Assembly (NCBI GenBank): GCA_001816645.1
Contig: MHCO01000024.1
Coordinates: 3,008 to 22,594, forward strand
Length of the DNA stretch: 19,587 nt
Source: Candidatus Woykebacteria bacterium GWB1_45_5
Lineage (GTDB): Bacteria; Patescibacteriota; Microgenomatia; Woykebacterales; RBG-16-39-9b
Direction of reading: 5' to 3'
The stretch's first letter is position 1; every line of letters starts with the position of its first letter. Of this stretch, positions 6,293 to 12,777 are shown piece by piece. The position numbers were made by a program, and so were the translations under genes. A model generated the notes under the pieces. It was not told where the DNA came from. It saw only the letters and a program-made list of their open reading frames with translations, and searched no databases.

Positions 6293-6538
6293 CTATGGAT
6301 TTAAATCTAAACTTTCTTCAATTACTCCCAAATGCTCATCGTGTTGGTCTACTCGTTTTCTTTCTACATCCAAAGCATCTAAGTAGGCTTTGATTTCCTT
6401 TTCAAGGTTTATTAAGGAAACTGAATGAGCACTTACCTTTTCATCAATAACTTCAAGTTTTTTGGAATGTGAATCTAAAGTTCCCCTAATTGGTTCCAGT
6501 AGTTTCTCAATCTCTTTTAAGTCATCTTTGGTTAACAC
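6293..6538 (-). CDS. Small coiled-coil protein, function unknown
   Basis: An 81-residue acidic, almost entirely helical protein (LKEIEKLLEPIRGTLDSHSK, INLEKEIKAYLDALDVERKR) with heptad-like Leu/Ile/Val spacing; probably an oligomeric coiled coil. No transmembrane segment. The GTG start at 6538 has AAGGAG seven bases upstream, inside the preceding gene, so translation is coupled to the 53-residue zinc-ribbon protein it overlaps by 17 bp. Similar short coiled coils occur beside accessory genes in CPR genomes, but no role can be given. Confidence 0.65.
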   Translation of the reverse strand: MLTKDDLKEIEKLLEPIRGTLDSHSKKLEVIDEKVSAHSVSLINLEKEIKAYLDALDVERKRVDQHDEHLGVIEESLDLNP

Positions 6539-6683
6539 TGCTAGACTCCTTTTTAATTACTAACTTTTCTTTAACTTGTTCCCAGCAATTTTTGCAAAGT
6601 ATATAAAAGTCTTTGCTGCCCACAACTCTAATAGGCATTTCTTCCTCATTTCCGCAATTGTCGCAGAAATATCTAGTTGCCAT
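6522..6683 (-). CDS. 53-residue zinc-ribbon protein
   Basis: A short gene with ATG at 6683 and TGA at 6524-6522. The product begins MATRYFCDNCGNEEE and has a second pair in LCKNCWEQVKEK, giving CxxC...CxxC (Cys7, Cys10, Cys30, Cys33), a compact zinc ribbon with a basic helical tail. It overlaps the next gene by 17 bp and carries that gene's Shine-Dalgarno, which supports it being translated. Upstream, TTGTTT, 18 bp, TAGATT and six bases precede the ATG, with no Shine-Dalgarno, so initiation is probably leaderless. Family unknown. Confidence 0.7.
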   Translation of the reverse strand: MATRYFCDNCGNEEEMPIRVVGSKDFYILCKNCWEQVKEKLVIKKESSSVNQR

Positions 6684-6776
6684 GCAAATAATCTAGCACT
6701 TAAAAACCCTAAAAAACAAGTCTTTATTTCTCAACTCCCTAACAAGCAAAAATTATTAGTGATATAATCGTAATCT

Positions 6777-6953
6777 ATGTTGAAAGTCGGAATTGTTGGA
6801 GTTTAACCCCACAAAGTAAGGCTGTGAAAATCCCCTTTGAGTTCAAATTAAAGATACCAAAGCCGAGAAAAGGCTCAATAATTACTGCAAGAGATTACTT
6901 GGGAAGAATTCTTTCTAACCAGCACTTATAGACAGTTAGAGGAATTTGAAGGT
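6777..6953 (+). repeat. Family C repeat, copy C1 (155-nt coding-like core plus tail)
   Basis: The core 6777-6931 starts with an ATG reading MLKVGIVGV and meets a TAA at once in that frame. From about 6795 the -1 frame reads on to a TAG at 6929-6931, with product ending IPFEFKLKIPKPRKG and RDYLGRILSNQHL. C2 and C3 have the same 155-nt length. TATAAT lies eight bases before the ATG. The 18-nt tail TTAGAGGAATTTGAAGGT encodes, on the other strand, the last residues (TFKFL) of the neighbouring surface-protein gene. It may be a relic gene or a recoded small gene. Confidence 0.75.
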
Positions 6954-8003
6954 TGAAAGAATTTGATCAAATATTTTACTAATTTCCTGGCTTCGAATAG
7001 GTAGTAAATTTTGCTCATTTTTCCTGATATGTAATGTATAATAATCGTCATCTTTTTTTAACACAGCTGTGATTTCTTGATTTTTTGTAACTTTTAGAGC
7101 ATTATAGCCCCCAATTTTGATAGGAATTTTGCCGTTCTCTCTAACAACAGATTGATAACTCGAATCTTGACTACTTTTAGTTAAGATTAATTCAAGAGCT
7201 TGCTGATCGCGATATTGTGTTTCCTGAAGCACCAATTGTACATAACTGCTACTGGAATCATATAAATCTTCTGTTACTATTCCATACCAGCTACCAGGAT
7301 ATCGAAAAGACACCCCTAAAACTTCGTTTTGATAAGTTTTAGGTTCTGGCTCCTCTAAATCTTTAATTCGGACATCAGAAAGTATTAATAGAATAGTTTT
7401 GTTCAATTGCGAGTCGGGAGCTGAGGGTGAACTTACTACTGACACAGTAGCACTACAATTTGAATTACTCCCAATTTTTGCGAGAATAGTCCAGTTAGGA
7501 CTCGTTCCTAGCCTAGGGTCAAACATCCCTGGAAGTCTCTGCTTAGCAATAACTTCCTGACCAGCAAAATTTATTGGGATTTCCTTAGCTACAACTGAAG
7601 GCAAATGGTCGCCCGCAAAGTTATAAAAAACTATCTTAATATTATCTTTTGTTAGTGTGCTATCCAATTGGTTTTCTTTTATTTCCCAACCTTCAGGATA
7701 TTTGATTACGAATTTTTTGGTTTCAGTAGATTTCCAACTTGAAGTCTCGGTATTTTTTGATAAGGCTTGAAAGCATTGGGTTGTCATAGTTGCAGATGGG
7801 GTTGCTGCTTCATTATTGGAAGATTTCGCTGGCCCTTCTTTCTTATCAAAGACGTTGAGTACTACCGCGGCGTATTCTACACCACCAACCAAAATCGCAG
7901 CCACAACTACAATTAGTCCGATGAGTTTCCAATTTATCGGCTTCTTTGGAGTTGCTACAGCAGCCGTAGGTTGTTGAGGGGTATTTAGATTGACTTCGGG
8001 CAT
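6936..8003 (-). CDS. Membrane-anchored surface protein with two PsbP-like domains (paralogue 1)
   Basis: A 355-residue protein. The N-terminus is Pro/Gln/Thr-rich and cytoplasmic, followed by one transmembrane segment (about residues 26-49) and a Ser/Thr-rich linker. Two repeats of a PsbP-like domain come next, each opening with a YP-W motif: KFVIKYPEGWEI (about 92) and VSFRYPGSWYG (about 234). The second repeat ends FDQILSTFKFL. The likely role is an extracytoplasmic binding or sensor module, by analogy only. The N-terminus is about two-thirds identical to that of the beta-propeller protein at 8961, and the C-terminus matches the protein at 11079. TTTAAT lies seven bases before the ATG with no Shine-Dalgarno. 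The gene converges on repeat C1. Confidence 0.75.
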   Translation of the reverse strand: MPEVNLNTPQQPTAAVATPKKPINWKLIGLIVVVAAILVGGVEYAAVVLNVFDKKEGPAKSSNNEAATPSATMTTQCFQALSKNTETSSWKSTETKKFVIKYPEGWEIKENQLDSTLTKDNIKIVFYNFAGDHLPSVVAKEIPINFAGQEVIAKQRLPGMFDPRLGTSPNWTILAKIGSNSNCSATVSVVSSPSAPDSQLNKTILLILSDVRIKDLEEPEPKTYQNEVLGVSFRYPGSWYGIVTEDLYDSSSSYVQLVLQETQYRDQQALELILTKSSQDSSYQSVVRENGKIPIKIGGYNALKVTKNQEITAVLKKDDDYYTLHIRKNEQNLLPIRSQEISKIFDQILSTFKFL

Positions 8004-8139
8004 TAATTAAATTAAAACATAAGTGGTGTTGCTTTGTAAAGTTTCGTGTAAGACCAACAAAAACAAAGGATGGCATCAAAATTATCTCACCTGTAATGGG
8101 AGGCGGCGTTCAGGTAGTAAGAATGGCCTGGCGCTTTGC

Positions 8140-8168
8140 TTGTATAATTTTCAAACATTTGCTATAGT
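8140..8168 (+). promoter_or_regulatory. Promoter of the antitoxin-PIN toxin operon
   Basis: TTGTAT (8140-8145), 17 bp, TATAGT (8163-8168), then nine bases to the ATG at 8178. A weak GGTGAG lies in the short leader. Confidence 0.65.
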
Positions 8169-8177
8169 GGTGAGAAC

Positions 8178-8363
8178 ATGAAAAGCACTACTGTTTTGGA
8201 AAAAACCATTGCGACATTAGAAAAAGAACTCAAAACTCTTAAAGAGCTCAAGACTGCCACGCCTAAGGAGCCTACTCAAAAAGATACCCTACGCGGTATT
8301 TGGAAGGATTTAGACATTACAGACGAAGAGATAGAAGAGGCCAAAAAAGAGCTTAACTTCTAA
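8178..8363 (+). CDS. Antitoxin-like small protein of a PIN toxin pair
   Basis: A 61-residue charged, helical protein (LEKTIATLEKELKTLKELK, then DITDEEIEEAKKELNF). Position and size fit the antitoxin of the PIN-domain gene that starts one base after its stop. No ribbon-helix-helix or AbrB signature is clear at the N-terminus; the C-terminal acidic helix resembles the toxin-wrapping segments of VapB-type antitoxins. It has its own promoter just upstream and is divergent from the surface-protein gene at 8003. Confidence 0.7.
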   Translation: MKSTTVLEKTIATLEKELKTLKELKTATPKEPTQKDTLRGIWKDLDITDEEIEEAKKELNF

Positions 8364-8364
8364 C

Positions 8365-8736
8365 ATGTATTTTGTTATTGACGCGCACGTCTTACTTTGG
8401 AACTTAGAAAATTCACCAAAACTTAGTCTCAAAGCGAAAGTAGCTATTGATACTGCGGAAAGGATCTTTATCCCCACAATTGTCCTTCTTGAAGTTTACA
8501 ACATTTTAGAGAAACGTAAAGAACGCGGGATGTTTCTCGACCTTCTAGAAAAAATCCAAAACCAAAGAAAATTTGTAGTTTACCCACTAAGCATTGAGGT
8601 GGTAAGAGAATTTATCAAAATTGAGAAACAAGAAATACACGATCGGATAATAGTAGCTACCGCCAAACTTTTGGGTGCCCCAATAATTACTAAAGATCCA
8701 GAAGTTTCAAAATTTTATCCAAAAGTAATTTGGTAG
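8365..8736 (+). CDS. PIN-domain ribonuclease toxin, VapC-like
   Basis: A 123-residue PIN domain with the four acidic residues of the metal site: Asp6 (VIDAHVLLW), Glu43 (LLEVYNIL), Asp93 (IHDRIIVATA) and Asp111 (ITKDPEV). VapC toxins cleave tRNA or rRNA and are held by the cognate antitoxin, here the 61-residue protein one base upstream. Length is normal, and all catalytic residues are present, so it should be active. The gene ends just before repeat C2. Confidence 0.9.
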   Translation: MYFVIDAHVLLWNLENSPKLSLKAKVAIDTAERIFIPTIVLLEVYNILEKRKERGMFLDLLEKIQNQRKFVVYPLSIEVVREFIKIEKQEIHDRIIVATAKLLGAPIITKDPEVSKFYPKVIW

Positions 8737-8755
8737 GTTCGAAAGGTAGGATTGT

Positions 8756-8932
8756 GTGCTGAAAGTCGGAATCGTCGGAACGAAACCAGACAAAGTAAGG
8801 CTGTCAGGATACCATTTGAGTTCAAATTGAGAATCCCAAAACCCCGAAAAGGTTCTATCATTACGCAGAGAGATTATTTGGGAAGAATTGTTTCAAACCA
8901 GCACTTATAGAAAGTTAGAGGAATTTGAAGGT
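8756..8932 (+). repeat. Family C repeat, copy C2
   Basis: The core 8756-8910 is 155 nt: GTG start, MLKVGIVGTKPDKVRL in the first frame, then in the -1 frame AVRIPFEFKLRIPKPRKG and RDYLGRIVSNQHL to TAG. The 18-nt tail (8915-8932) is identical to the 3' coding end of the two PsbP-like genes, but here it lies outside any gene, 28 bp beyond the stop of the beta-propeller gene. It therefore looks like a relic of a replaced gene end. Confidence 0.75.
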
Positions 8933-8960
8933 CTAGGTAATTGCTTGGAAAAAATCTTTA

Positions 8961-10136
8961 CTATTTAGACCAGAGAACCGCCTGGCCATCAGCAAGTTTT
9001 GTTACTTTGTATGTAGTTGTATCTACGGTAAGAAGCACGCCTGTTGTTCCGACAAACGAGGTGTAAGAAATAAATCTGCCATCTCTTGAGATACTAGGTG
9101 GGCTGTAATCCGTACCGTTTTTTGAGAGATTTTTGATTTCTTTCGTAGAAATATTTACTGTATTTAGACCAGAATAGGGACTATATATATTATTTACTAG
9201 AAAGGCGATAACATTACCGCCAGGAGCGAATACAGGCTGAGCAGCTACACCATATTTATCGAAATTGGTTATTTTTTCAAGTCCACTTCCATCTGTTTTT
9301 GCAATATAAATATCCTCTGTAGTAAGGTTTTTGTCGCTCGCTCCCAAAAATGCCATACGATTACCTTCCCTAGAAACTGTTAATTCTCTTACTTGATAGA
9401 TACCGTGGGATAGAGCGTCAAAAACCAAGGTAAGCTTGTCAGTTGAAAGATTGTATGAATAAATTCCTTTATTCATAACCATAAAAAAGAATTCGCTGCT
9501 GTTGGGCAACCAATGAAAAACACTGTTTGATCCTCCGCACATTCCTCCATCAGCCACCTTCCTGGATCCAGTTCCGTCTGAATTCATAATATAAATTCCA
9601 CCGCTTTCGTAGATAATTTTTTTGCCATCTGGGGACCAGTTATGGCATCTTCCGACTGGAATTGCTGTTTGTTTCTTTGAGGCTATGTCAATAATAACTC
9701 TTGAACTAGCGACTATTTTTTTATTGTCTGGTGACCAATCCCAAGACAACCCAGCTGCTTCCTGGCTTTTAGGATCAAATTGTTGTAGGATTTCTTTGTT
9801 GCTACCGTCCCAATCTGCGATATAAAGGGCAGGTCCCTTACCCGATTCAGCTACGAACGAGACCTTCGATGTTTGAGAATCTAGATTTGCTGTTTCGTCT
9901 TTAGGTTGCTCTTTCCCAGTCGTTGTAGGTGATGATGTAGCTACTTTTGGAGTTTCGACTGAAGCTTCTTTTTTGCCGCCAAAAACATTTAAGACTATGG
10001 CGGTGTAACCCAAGCCACCAATAATAATTGCTGCTATTACTGCTATAATCCCGATAAGCTTCCAATTTATAGGTTTCTTTGTGGCTACTGTAGTTGTAGG
10101 TTGTTGAGGAGTAACAGGATTTACTTGTTCAGGCAT
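8961..10136 (-). CDS. Membrane-anchored TolB-like beta-propeller surface protein (paralogue 2)
   Basis: A 391-residue protein. The N-terminal tail and transmembrane segment (about residues 25-50, KKPINWKLIGIIAVIAA) closely match the protein at 6936-8003. After a Thr/Pro-rich linker the body is a WD40/TolB-like beta-propeller with several repeats, such as WSPDNKKIVA, WSPDGKKIIY and SRDGRFISYTS. Such propellers bind proteins or sugars at the cell surface; the ligand is unknown. Compared with the paralogue, the PsbP-like domains are absent, which points to domain replacement behind a shared anchor. The promoter TTGAGT, 18 bp, TATAAT lies seven bases before the ATG, inside repeat A3, and there is no Shine-Dalgarno. 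Confidence 0.85.
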   Translation of the reverse strand: MPEQVNPVTPQQPTTTVATKKPINWKLIGIIAVIAAIIIGGLGYTAIVLNVFGGKKEASVETPKVATSSPTTTGKEQPKDETANLDSQTSKVSFVAESGKGPALYIADWDGSNKEILQQFDPKSQEAAGLSWDWSPDNKKIVASSRVIIDIASKKQTAIPVGRCHNWSPDGKKIIYESGGIYIMNSDGTGSRKVADGGMCGGSNSVFHWLPNSSEFFFMVMNKGIYSYNLSTDKLTLVFDALSHGIYQVRELTVSREGNRMAFLGASDKNLTTEDIYIAKTDGSGLEKITNFDKYGVAAQPVFAPGGNVIAFLVNNIYSPYSGLNTVNISTKEIKNLSKNGTDYSPPSISRDGRFISYTSFVGTTGVLLTVDTTTYKVTKLADGQAVLWSK

Positions 10137-10143
10137 TGATTAA

Positions 10144-10173
10144 ATTATAGCATTCTCCGTAACAAAAACTCAA
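10144..10173 (-). promoter_or_regulatory. Promoter of the beta-propeller gene, inside repeat A3
   Basis: TTGAGT (10173-10168), 18 bp, TATAAT (10149-10144), then seven bases to the ATG, which places the start of the RNA at or beside the start codon. The layout matches the rpsF promoter in A1. Confidence 0.6.
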
Positions 10174-10249
10174 GAATTTTTGGTACTCCCGAATGCTGCC
10201 TGCCCGACAGTGCCAGTCTTTGGCAGGCGGGCGACTACTTTGTGGGCTA
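10149..10249 (+). repeat. Family A hairpin element A3, with an inserted GC-rich module
   Basis: Perfect outer arms AGCATTC (10149-10155) and GAATGCT (10191-10197). TCCGTAA and GTACTCCC lie inside, with the inner stem CAAAAA/TTTTTG. The right small hairpin is GCGACTACTTTGTGGGCTA. Between the arm and this hairpin lies a GC-rich inverted-repeat module (10199-10232) whose ends, CCTGCCCG and GCAGGCGGGC, match the module in B1 and B2. Confidence 0.8.
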
Positions 10250-10291
10250 TGCATACTAGGCTTTGTTTTGTAAATAGGTCGTGCCGAATAG

Positions 10292-10507
10292 TTAGGCGGG
10301 CTGCAAAACTTTTTCTTTGACTTCTTTTGGAAGAGATTTAGAAGCCTGTTTCAAGAACTTTGAAGCTTCCAATATTTCGATTAACACAGCTTCTCTATCT
10401 GGCGAAAAGTGCACGATCAAATTGCCAGACTGTTCGGCGTAGTCAATCGGCTTATTGTTCAGTTCAACCATTAAAATGTCGTCTTCTCTACTATATTTAA
10501 AACTCAT
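10292..10507 (-). CDS. DUF2283 family protein, probable antitoxin partner
   Basis: A 71-residue protein with the DUF2283 pattern: an N-terminal beta hairpin of the type Y-x-x-E-x-D-I-L-x-V-x-L (KYSREDDILMVEL), an acidic strand (GNLIVHFSPDREAVLIEI), and a basic helical end. DUF2283 proteins are often encoded next to DUF4258 proteins and that pair is regarded as TA-like. Here the DUF4258 gene precedes it by four bases on the same strand, fitting a two-gene operon. Confidence 0.8.
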   Translation of the reverse strand: MSFKYSREDDILMVELNNKPIDYAEQSGNLIVHFSPDREAVLIEILEASKFLKQASKSLPKEVKEKVLQPA

Positions 10508-10511
10508 TTGG

Positions 10512-10769
10512 TTAATAATATCTCCCTTTTTCGGCAGGATAAAAAGTAATCACCTTGATTATATCACCCTCTTTTTTGTAAACAACCCTCAAAACGTGCC
10601 TCCTATCGAAGCTTTTAGAGGCGATAACATTTGGAGGTTCTGTGTCTTTATCTTCATGGTCTGGACTATTGATCGCAACCACGACATTTGCTTCTGTCAA
10701 ACGGAAACCGTGCTTTGCCAGCAAGGGAAATTTTACTTCTTTGGCGTGTTTAGTGAAAATAATTTTCAA
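10512..10769 (-). CDS. DUF4258 family protein, probable toxin of a DUF4258/DUF2283 pair
   Basis: An 85-residue protein with the DUF4258 pattern: IIFTKHAKE near the N-terminus (conserved H-A in the first helix), a central NVVVAINSPD segment, and a final strand pair (HVLRVVYKKEGDIIKVITFYP) followed by a basic tail. The fold is BrnT/RelE-like, so RNase activity is possible but not shown. The start codon is TTG, with no in-frame ATG near it. TATAGT lies only two bases upstream, so the exact start is uncertain. Confidence 0.75.
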   Translation of the reverse strand: MKIIFTKHAKEVKFPLLAKHGFRLTEANVVVAINSPDHEDKDTEPPNVIASKSFDRRHVLRVVYKKEGDIIKVITFYPAEKGRYY

Positions 10770-10810
10770 AACTATAGATAATTATTACACAAACTGTTAC
10801 AATCCCAAAG

Positions 10811-10965
10811 ATGTTAAAAGTAGGAATTGTTGGAGTGAAACCAGACAAAGCGAGGCTATCAGGATACCATTTGAGTTTAAATTAAAGATTCCGAAGCCAA
10901 GGAAAGGTACAATTATTAAAGAAAGAAATAACTTTGGAAGGATTGTTTCCAGCCAGCACTTATGA
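10811..10965 (+). repeat. Family C repeat, copy C3 (interrupted after its core)
   Basis: The core is 155 nt like C1 and C2. The ATG reads MLKVGIVGVKPDKARL in the first frame; the -1 frame reads IRIPFEFKLKIPKPRKG and ends GRIVSSQHL. The stop is TGA instead of TAG because a 109-bp insertion begins in the stop codon. TACAAT lies seven bases before the ATG. Together with the insertion and the C tail this fills the 309-bp stretch 10770-11078, which holds no other gene. Confidence 0.75.
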
Positions 10966-11072
10966 ACTACCATGGGTTTACACCCATGGTATCCTCAGGC
11001 TTCGCCTTCGGCGAGTACGTAATTGTTCAATTCACCCACGGGTAAAAACCCGTGGTACTCTTGAATAATTAT
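10964..11072. mobile_element. 109-bp hairpin insertion in C3 with TTAT duplication (MITE-like)
   Basis: C1 and C2 read CAGCACTTATAG without a break; C3 is split after CAGCACTTAT by 109 bp that ends in a second TTAT (11069-11072). The insert holds three hairpins: TACCATGGGT / ACCCATGGTA near the left end, TCGCC / GGCGA in the middle, and CCACGGGT / ACCCGTGG near the right end. The terminal TACCAYGGGT motifs are inverted to each other. It encodes no protein. Confidence 0.7.
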
Positions 11073-11078
11073 AGACAG

Positions 11079-12203
11079 TTAGAGGAATTTGAAGGTGGAA
11101 AGAATTTGATAAAAAACTTTTCCAAACTCTTGTTGACTGGGGTAGAAATTGGTACGGACTGGTGGGTAGTGGCCATCCCTAAAGGATAAAATGTACCAAA
11201 AATCCTTGTTTTTAATCACCAGACGTTTACTCCAGGGTTCGTCAATGGTCAAATAGCCTATCCTGTTGTTTAGATTAATTAATCTCTTTGCATCATAGGG
11301 ATAGGGATTTTGATATCTTAGTGGATCTTGTATTTGCACCTCAAGCTGTATCTGATGCTCTCTAAATATATTGAAATGGTCGGTATCTGGATTGTCTGAT
11401 TTCTCTACCGAAGTTGCTTCTGCCAATGCTTTGGGGTATTTTAGTCCGTAATTGTATTTTGAATTTCTATATAAAGGCCAATCAGAGGTTTCTGCAAGAT
11501 CAACAGGAGTTATGGCTTCAATAAATCTGAAGGAGGCAAGAATTTGATCAACAATTCTAGCTGATTCTTCGCTATATCCGGTGCTACCCGTGTGGCCAAT
11601 ATTATAAGCCGTAAACTCATATATTTTATTCCCTTTTTTCACCCACGCAATCCTCTCTCTTTCTTCAATTCGTAGTTGTACTCCGATTCTCAAAATTAAT
11701 CCAGTTTCCCCTCCTATTTCTATTTTTTCCATTTCTGGTTTTCTTGATTGGTAATCTGGATACTGTGATAAAGTGTACTTTTTATCTAAAAAATTTTCTA
11801 AGCTCTGGGTATCCTTTGTTTCCTCAACAAGAATTTTAATTCCCACAAACTTATCTTCGTCTTTTGATTTATTACTAAAAACTACGCCATTGCTAGTTTC
11901 GCTACAGGAAAGTGCTTTCGGATAGATAACCCAAAATCCAAGATTAGTGTTAAAATAATCGGTCCAATCTCCTATTTCTAAAGTGTTGCCAGGGCAATTT
12001 GAGGCCTTGTTAGTTTCTTTTTCTTGAGAAATTGATGGCTTTGTTTCTGTATTTTGAACTGTTTTATCGGCTTGATAGGGCTGTCTGAATAAAGTCAGAT
12101 ATAGTACTAAACTAATTAGAAGTAGGAGAGTTAGTGCTAATAATCCGATCAGTACGTATTTCTTTTTGGCGTAACTGAGTATTATTTGGGAAGGTCTGAG
12201 CAT
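11079..12203 (-). CDS. Membrane-anchored surface protein with two PsbP-like domains (paralogue 3)
   Basis: A 374-residue protein with one transmembrane segment (about residues 16-39, YVLIGLLALTLLLLISLVLY), a Lys/Thr/Glu-rich linker, and two PsbP-like repeats, LGFWVIYPKALSC and YNYGLKYPKALAE. Each repeat ends in a QIL-SF-F type helix: VDQILASFRF and FYQILSTFKFL. The last nine residues are shared with the protein at 6936-8003, but the N-terminal anchor is of a different type, so ends and middles are being mixed among these genes. GATAAT lies seven bases before the ATG and no Shine-Dalgarno is present. Function unknown beyond a surface location. Confidence 0.75.
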   Translation of the reverse strand: MLRPSQIILSYAKKKYVLIGLLALTLLLLISLVLYLTLFRQPYQADKTVQNTETKPSISQEKETNKASNCPGNTLEIGDWTDYFNTNLGFWVIYPKALSCSETSNGVVFSNKSKDEDKFVGIKILVEETKDTQSLENFLDKKYTLSQYPDYQSRKPEMEKIEIGGETGLILRIGVQLRIEERERIAWVKKGNKIYEFTAYNIGHTGSTGYSEESARIVDQILASFRFIEAITPVDLAETSDWPLYRNSKYNYGLKYPKALAEATSVEKSDNPDTDHFNIFREHQIQLEVQIQDPLRYQNPYPYDAKRLINLNNRIGYLTIDEPWSKRLVIKNKDFWYILSFRDGHYPPVRTNFYPSQQEFGKVFYQILSTFKFL

Positions 12204-12224
12204 TAAATAAATTATCTCACAAAG

Positions 12225-12452
12225 TTATTTCTTCAGCAACTTATTGAACTCTTCCAATGAGATTTCGGCTTGGCGAAGGATTGCTCTTTGGGTTCCTGAA
12301 GGAAGATCACGAGGGTGGATGGCAACAGAAATTGGTCTTCGCACACCTTTCTTGAACAAAATCACATGGGAGCCTGTTTGTGTACGAACAGAAAATCCAG
12401 CTCTTTCTAATATTCTTACCATTTCTTTTGGTTTGATTGGGGTTAATTTCAT
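12225..12452 (-). CDS. hicA: HicA-type mRNA interferase toxin
   Basis: A 75-residue protein with the HicA double-stranded RNA-binding-like fold: KEMVRILERAGFSVRTQTGSHVILF, with the catalytic His in GSHV, then the SVAIHPRDLPSGTQRAILRQ core and an ISLEEFNKLL end. HicA cleaves mRNA and is blocked by HicB. The ATG overlaps the stop codon of the upstream hicB by one base, so translation is coupled. Confidence 0.92.
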   Translation of the reverse strand: MKLTPIKPKEMVRILERAGFSVRTQTGSHVILFKKGVRRPISVAIHPRDLPSGTQRAILRQAEISLEEFNKLLKK

Positions 12453-12685
12453 TAGTGGGTTACGAAAACTGCCTTTTCTACTTCTTCGGGGATATCAATT
12501 CCTTCTTCTTTGGCCACTTCTAACCAACCCCTCATCGCGTCTTTAATCATCTCTAACGCTTCGTCAATAGTTTTTCCATAAGAGATACAGCCTGGTAAAG
12601 AAGGGGCTGTGATAGTAAATCCACCCTCCTCTTCAGGCTCCAGTTCGAAAACGATTCCATTTTTGATGACCTGGAACTTTTCCAT
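12452..12685 (-). CDS. hicB: HicB-type antitoxin
   Basis: A 77-residue HicB with the partial RNase H-like fold: YxVxEL-type strands (FELEPEEEGGFTITAPSLPG), the CISYGKTIDEAL helix start, and KDAMRGWLEVAKEEG. It lacks the C-terminal DNA-binding domain found in longer HicB proteins, so autoregulation would need another mode. The start is put at the ATG 12685 rather than the TTG 12694, because TTTACT, 17 bp, TAAAAT ends right beside the TTG and transcription would begin after it. Gene order is antitoxin first. Confidence 0.9.
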   Translation of the reverse strand: MEKFQVIKNGIVFELEPEEEGGFTITAPSLPGCISYGKTIDEALEMIKDAMRGWLEVAKEEGIDIPEEVEKAVFVTH

Positions 12686-12694
12686 ATCTAGCAA

Positions 12695-12723
12695 ATTTTA
12701 ACACCCTAGTAAACTAGAGTAAA
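12695..12723 (-). promoter_or_regulatory. Promoter of hicBA
   Basis: TTTACT (12723-12718), 17 bp, TAAAAT (12700-12695), nine bases before the hicB ATG. It is divergent from ychF. Confidence 0.55.
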
Positions 12724-12728
12724 GCTAG

Positions 12729-12777
12729 TATAATCGCAAGATTACATCTCGCGCTTGTTTCTCTAGCGAGATATAAT
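12729..12777 (+). repeat. Family B repeat, copy B4 (short form)
   Basis: TATAATCGCAAGATTAC, ATCTCGCGC, TTGTTTCTCTAGCGAGA, TATAAT. This is the simplest copy and defines the family ends. The ATCTCGC / GCGAGAT pair forms a stem, and both ends carry TATAAT. Confidence 0.85.
12772..12777 (+). promoter_or_regulatory. ychF: -10 box of ychF, inside repeat B4
   Basis: TATAAT with 11 nt to the ychF ATG at 12789 and no Shine-Dalgarno in between. The expected -35 position reads TCGCGC, which is poor. Confidence 0.5.

Noticed and set aside
6798..6815. A classic -1 slippery heptamer at the frame change in family C
   Set aside because: No X-XXY-YYZ heptamer in the zero frame is shared by the three copies; the frame change has no visible canonical signal.
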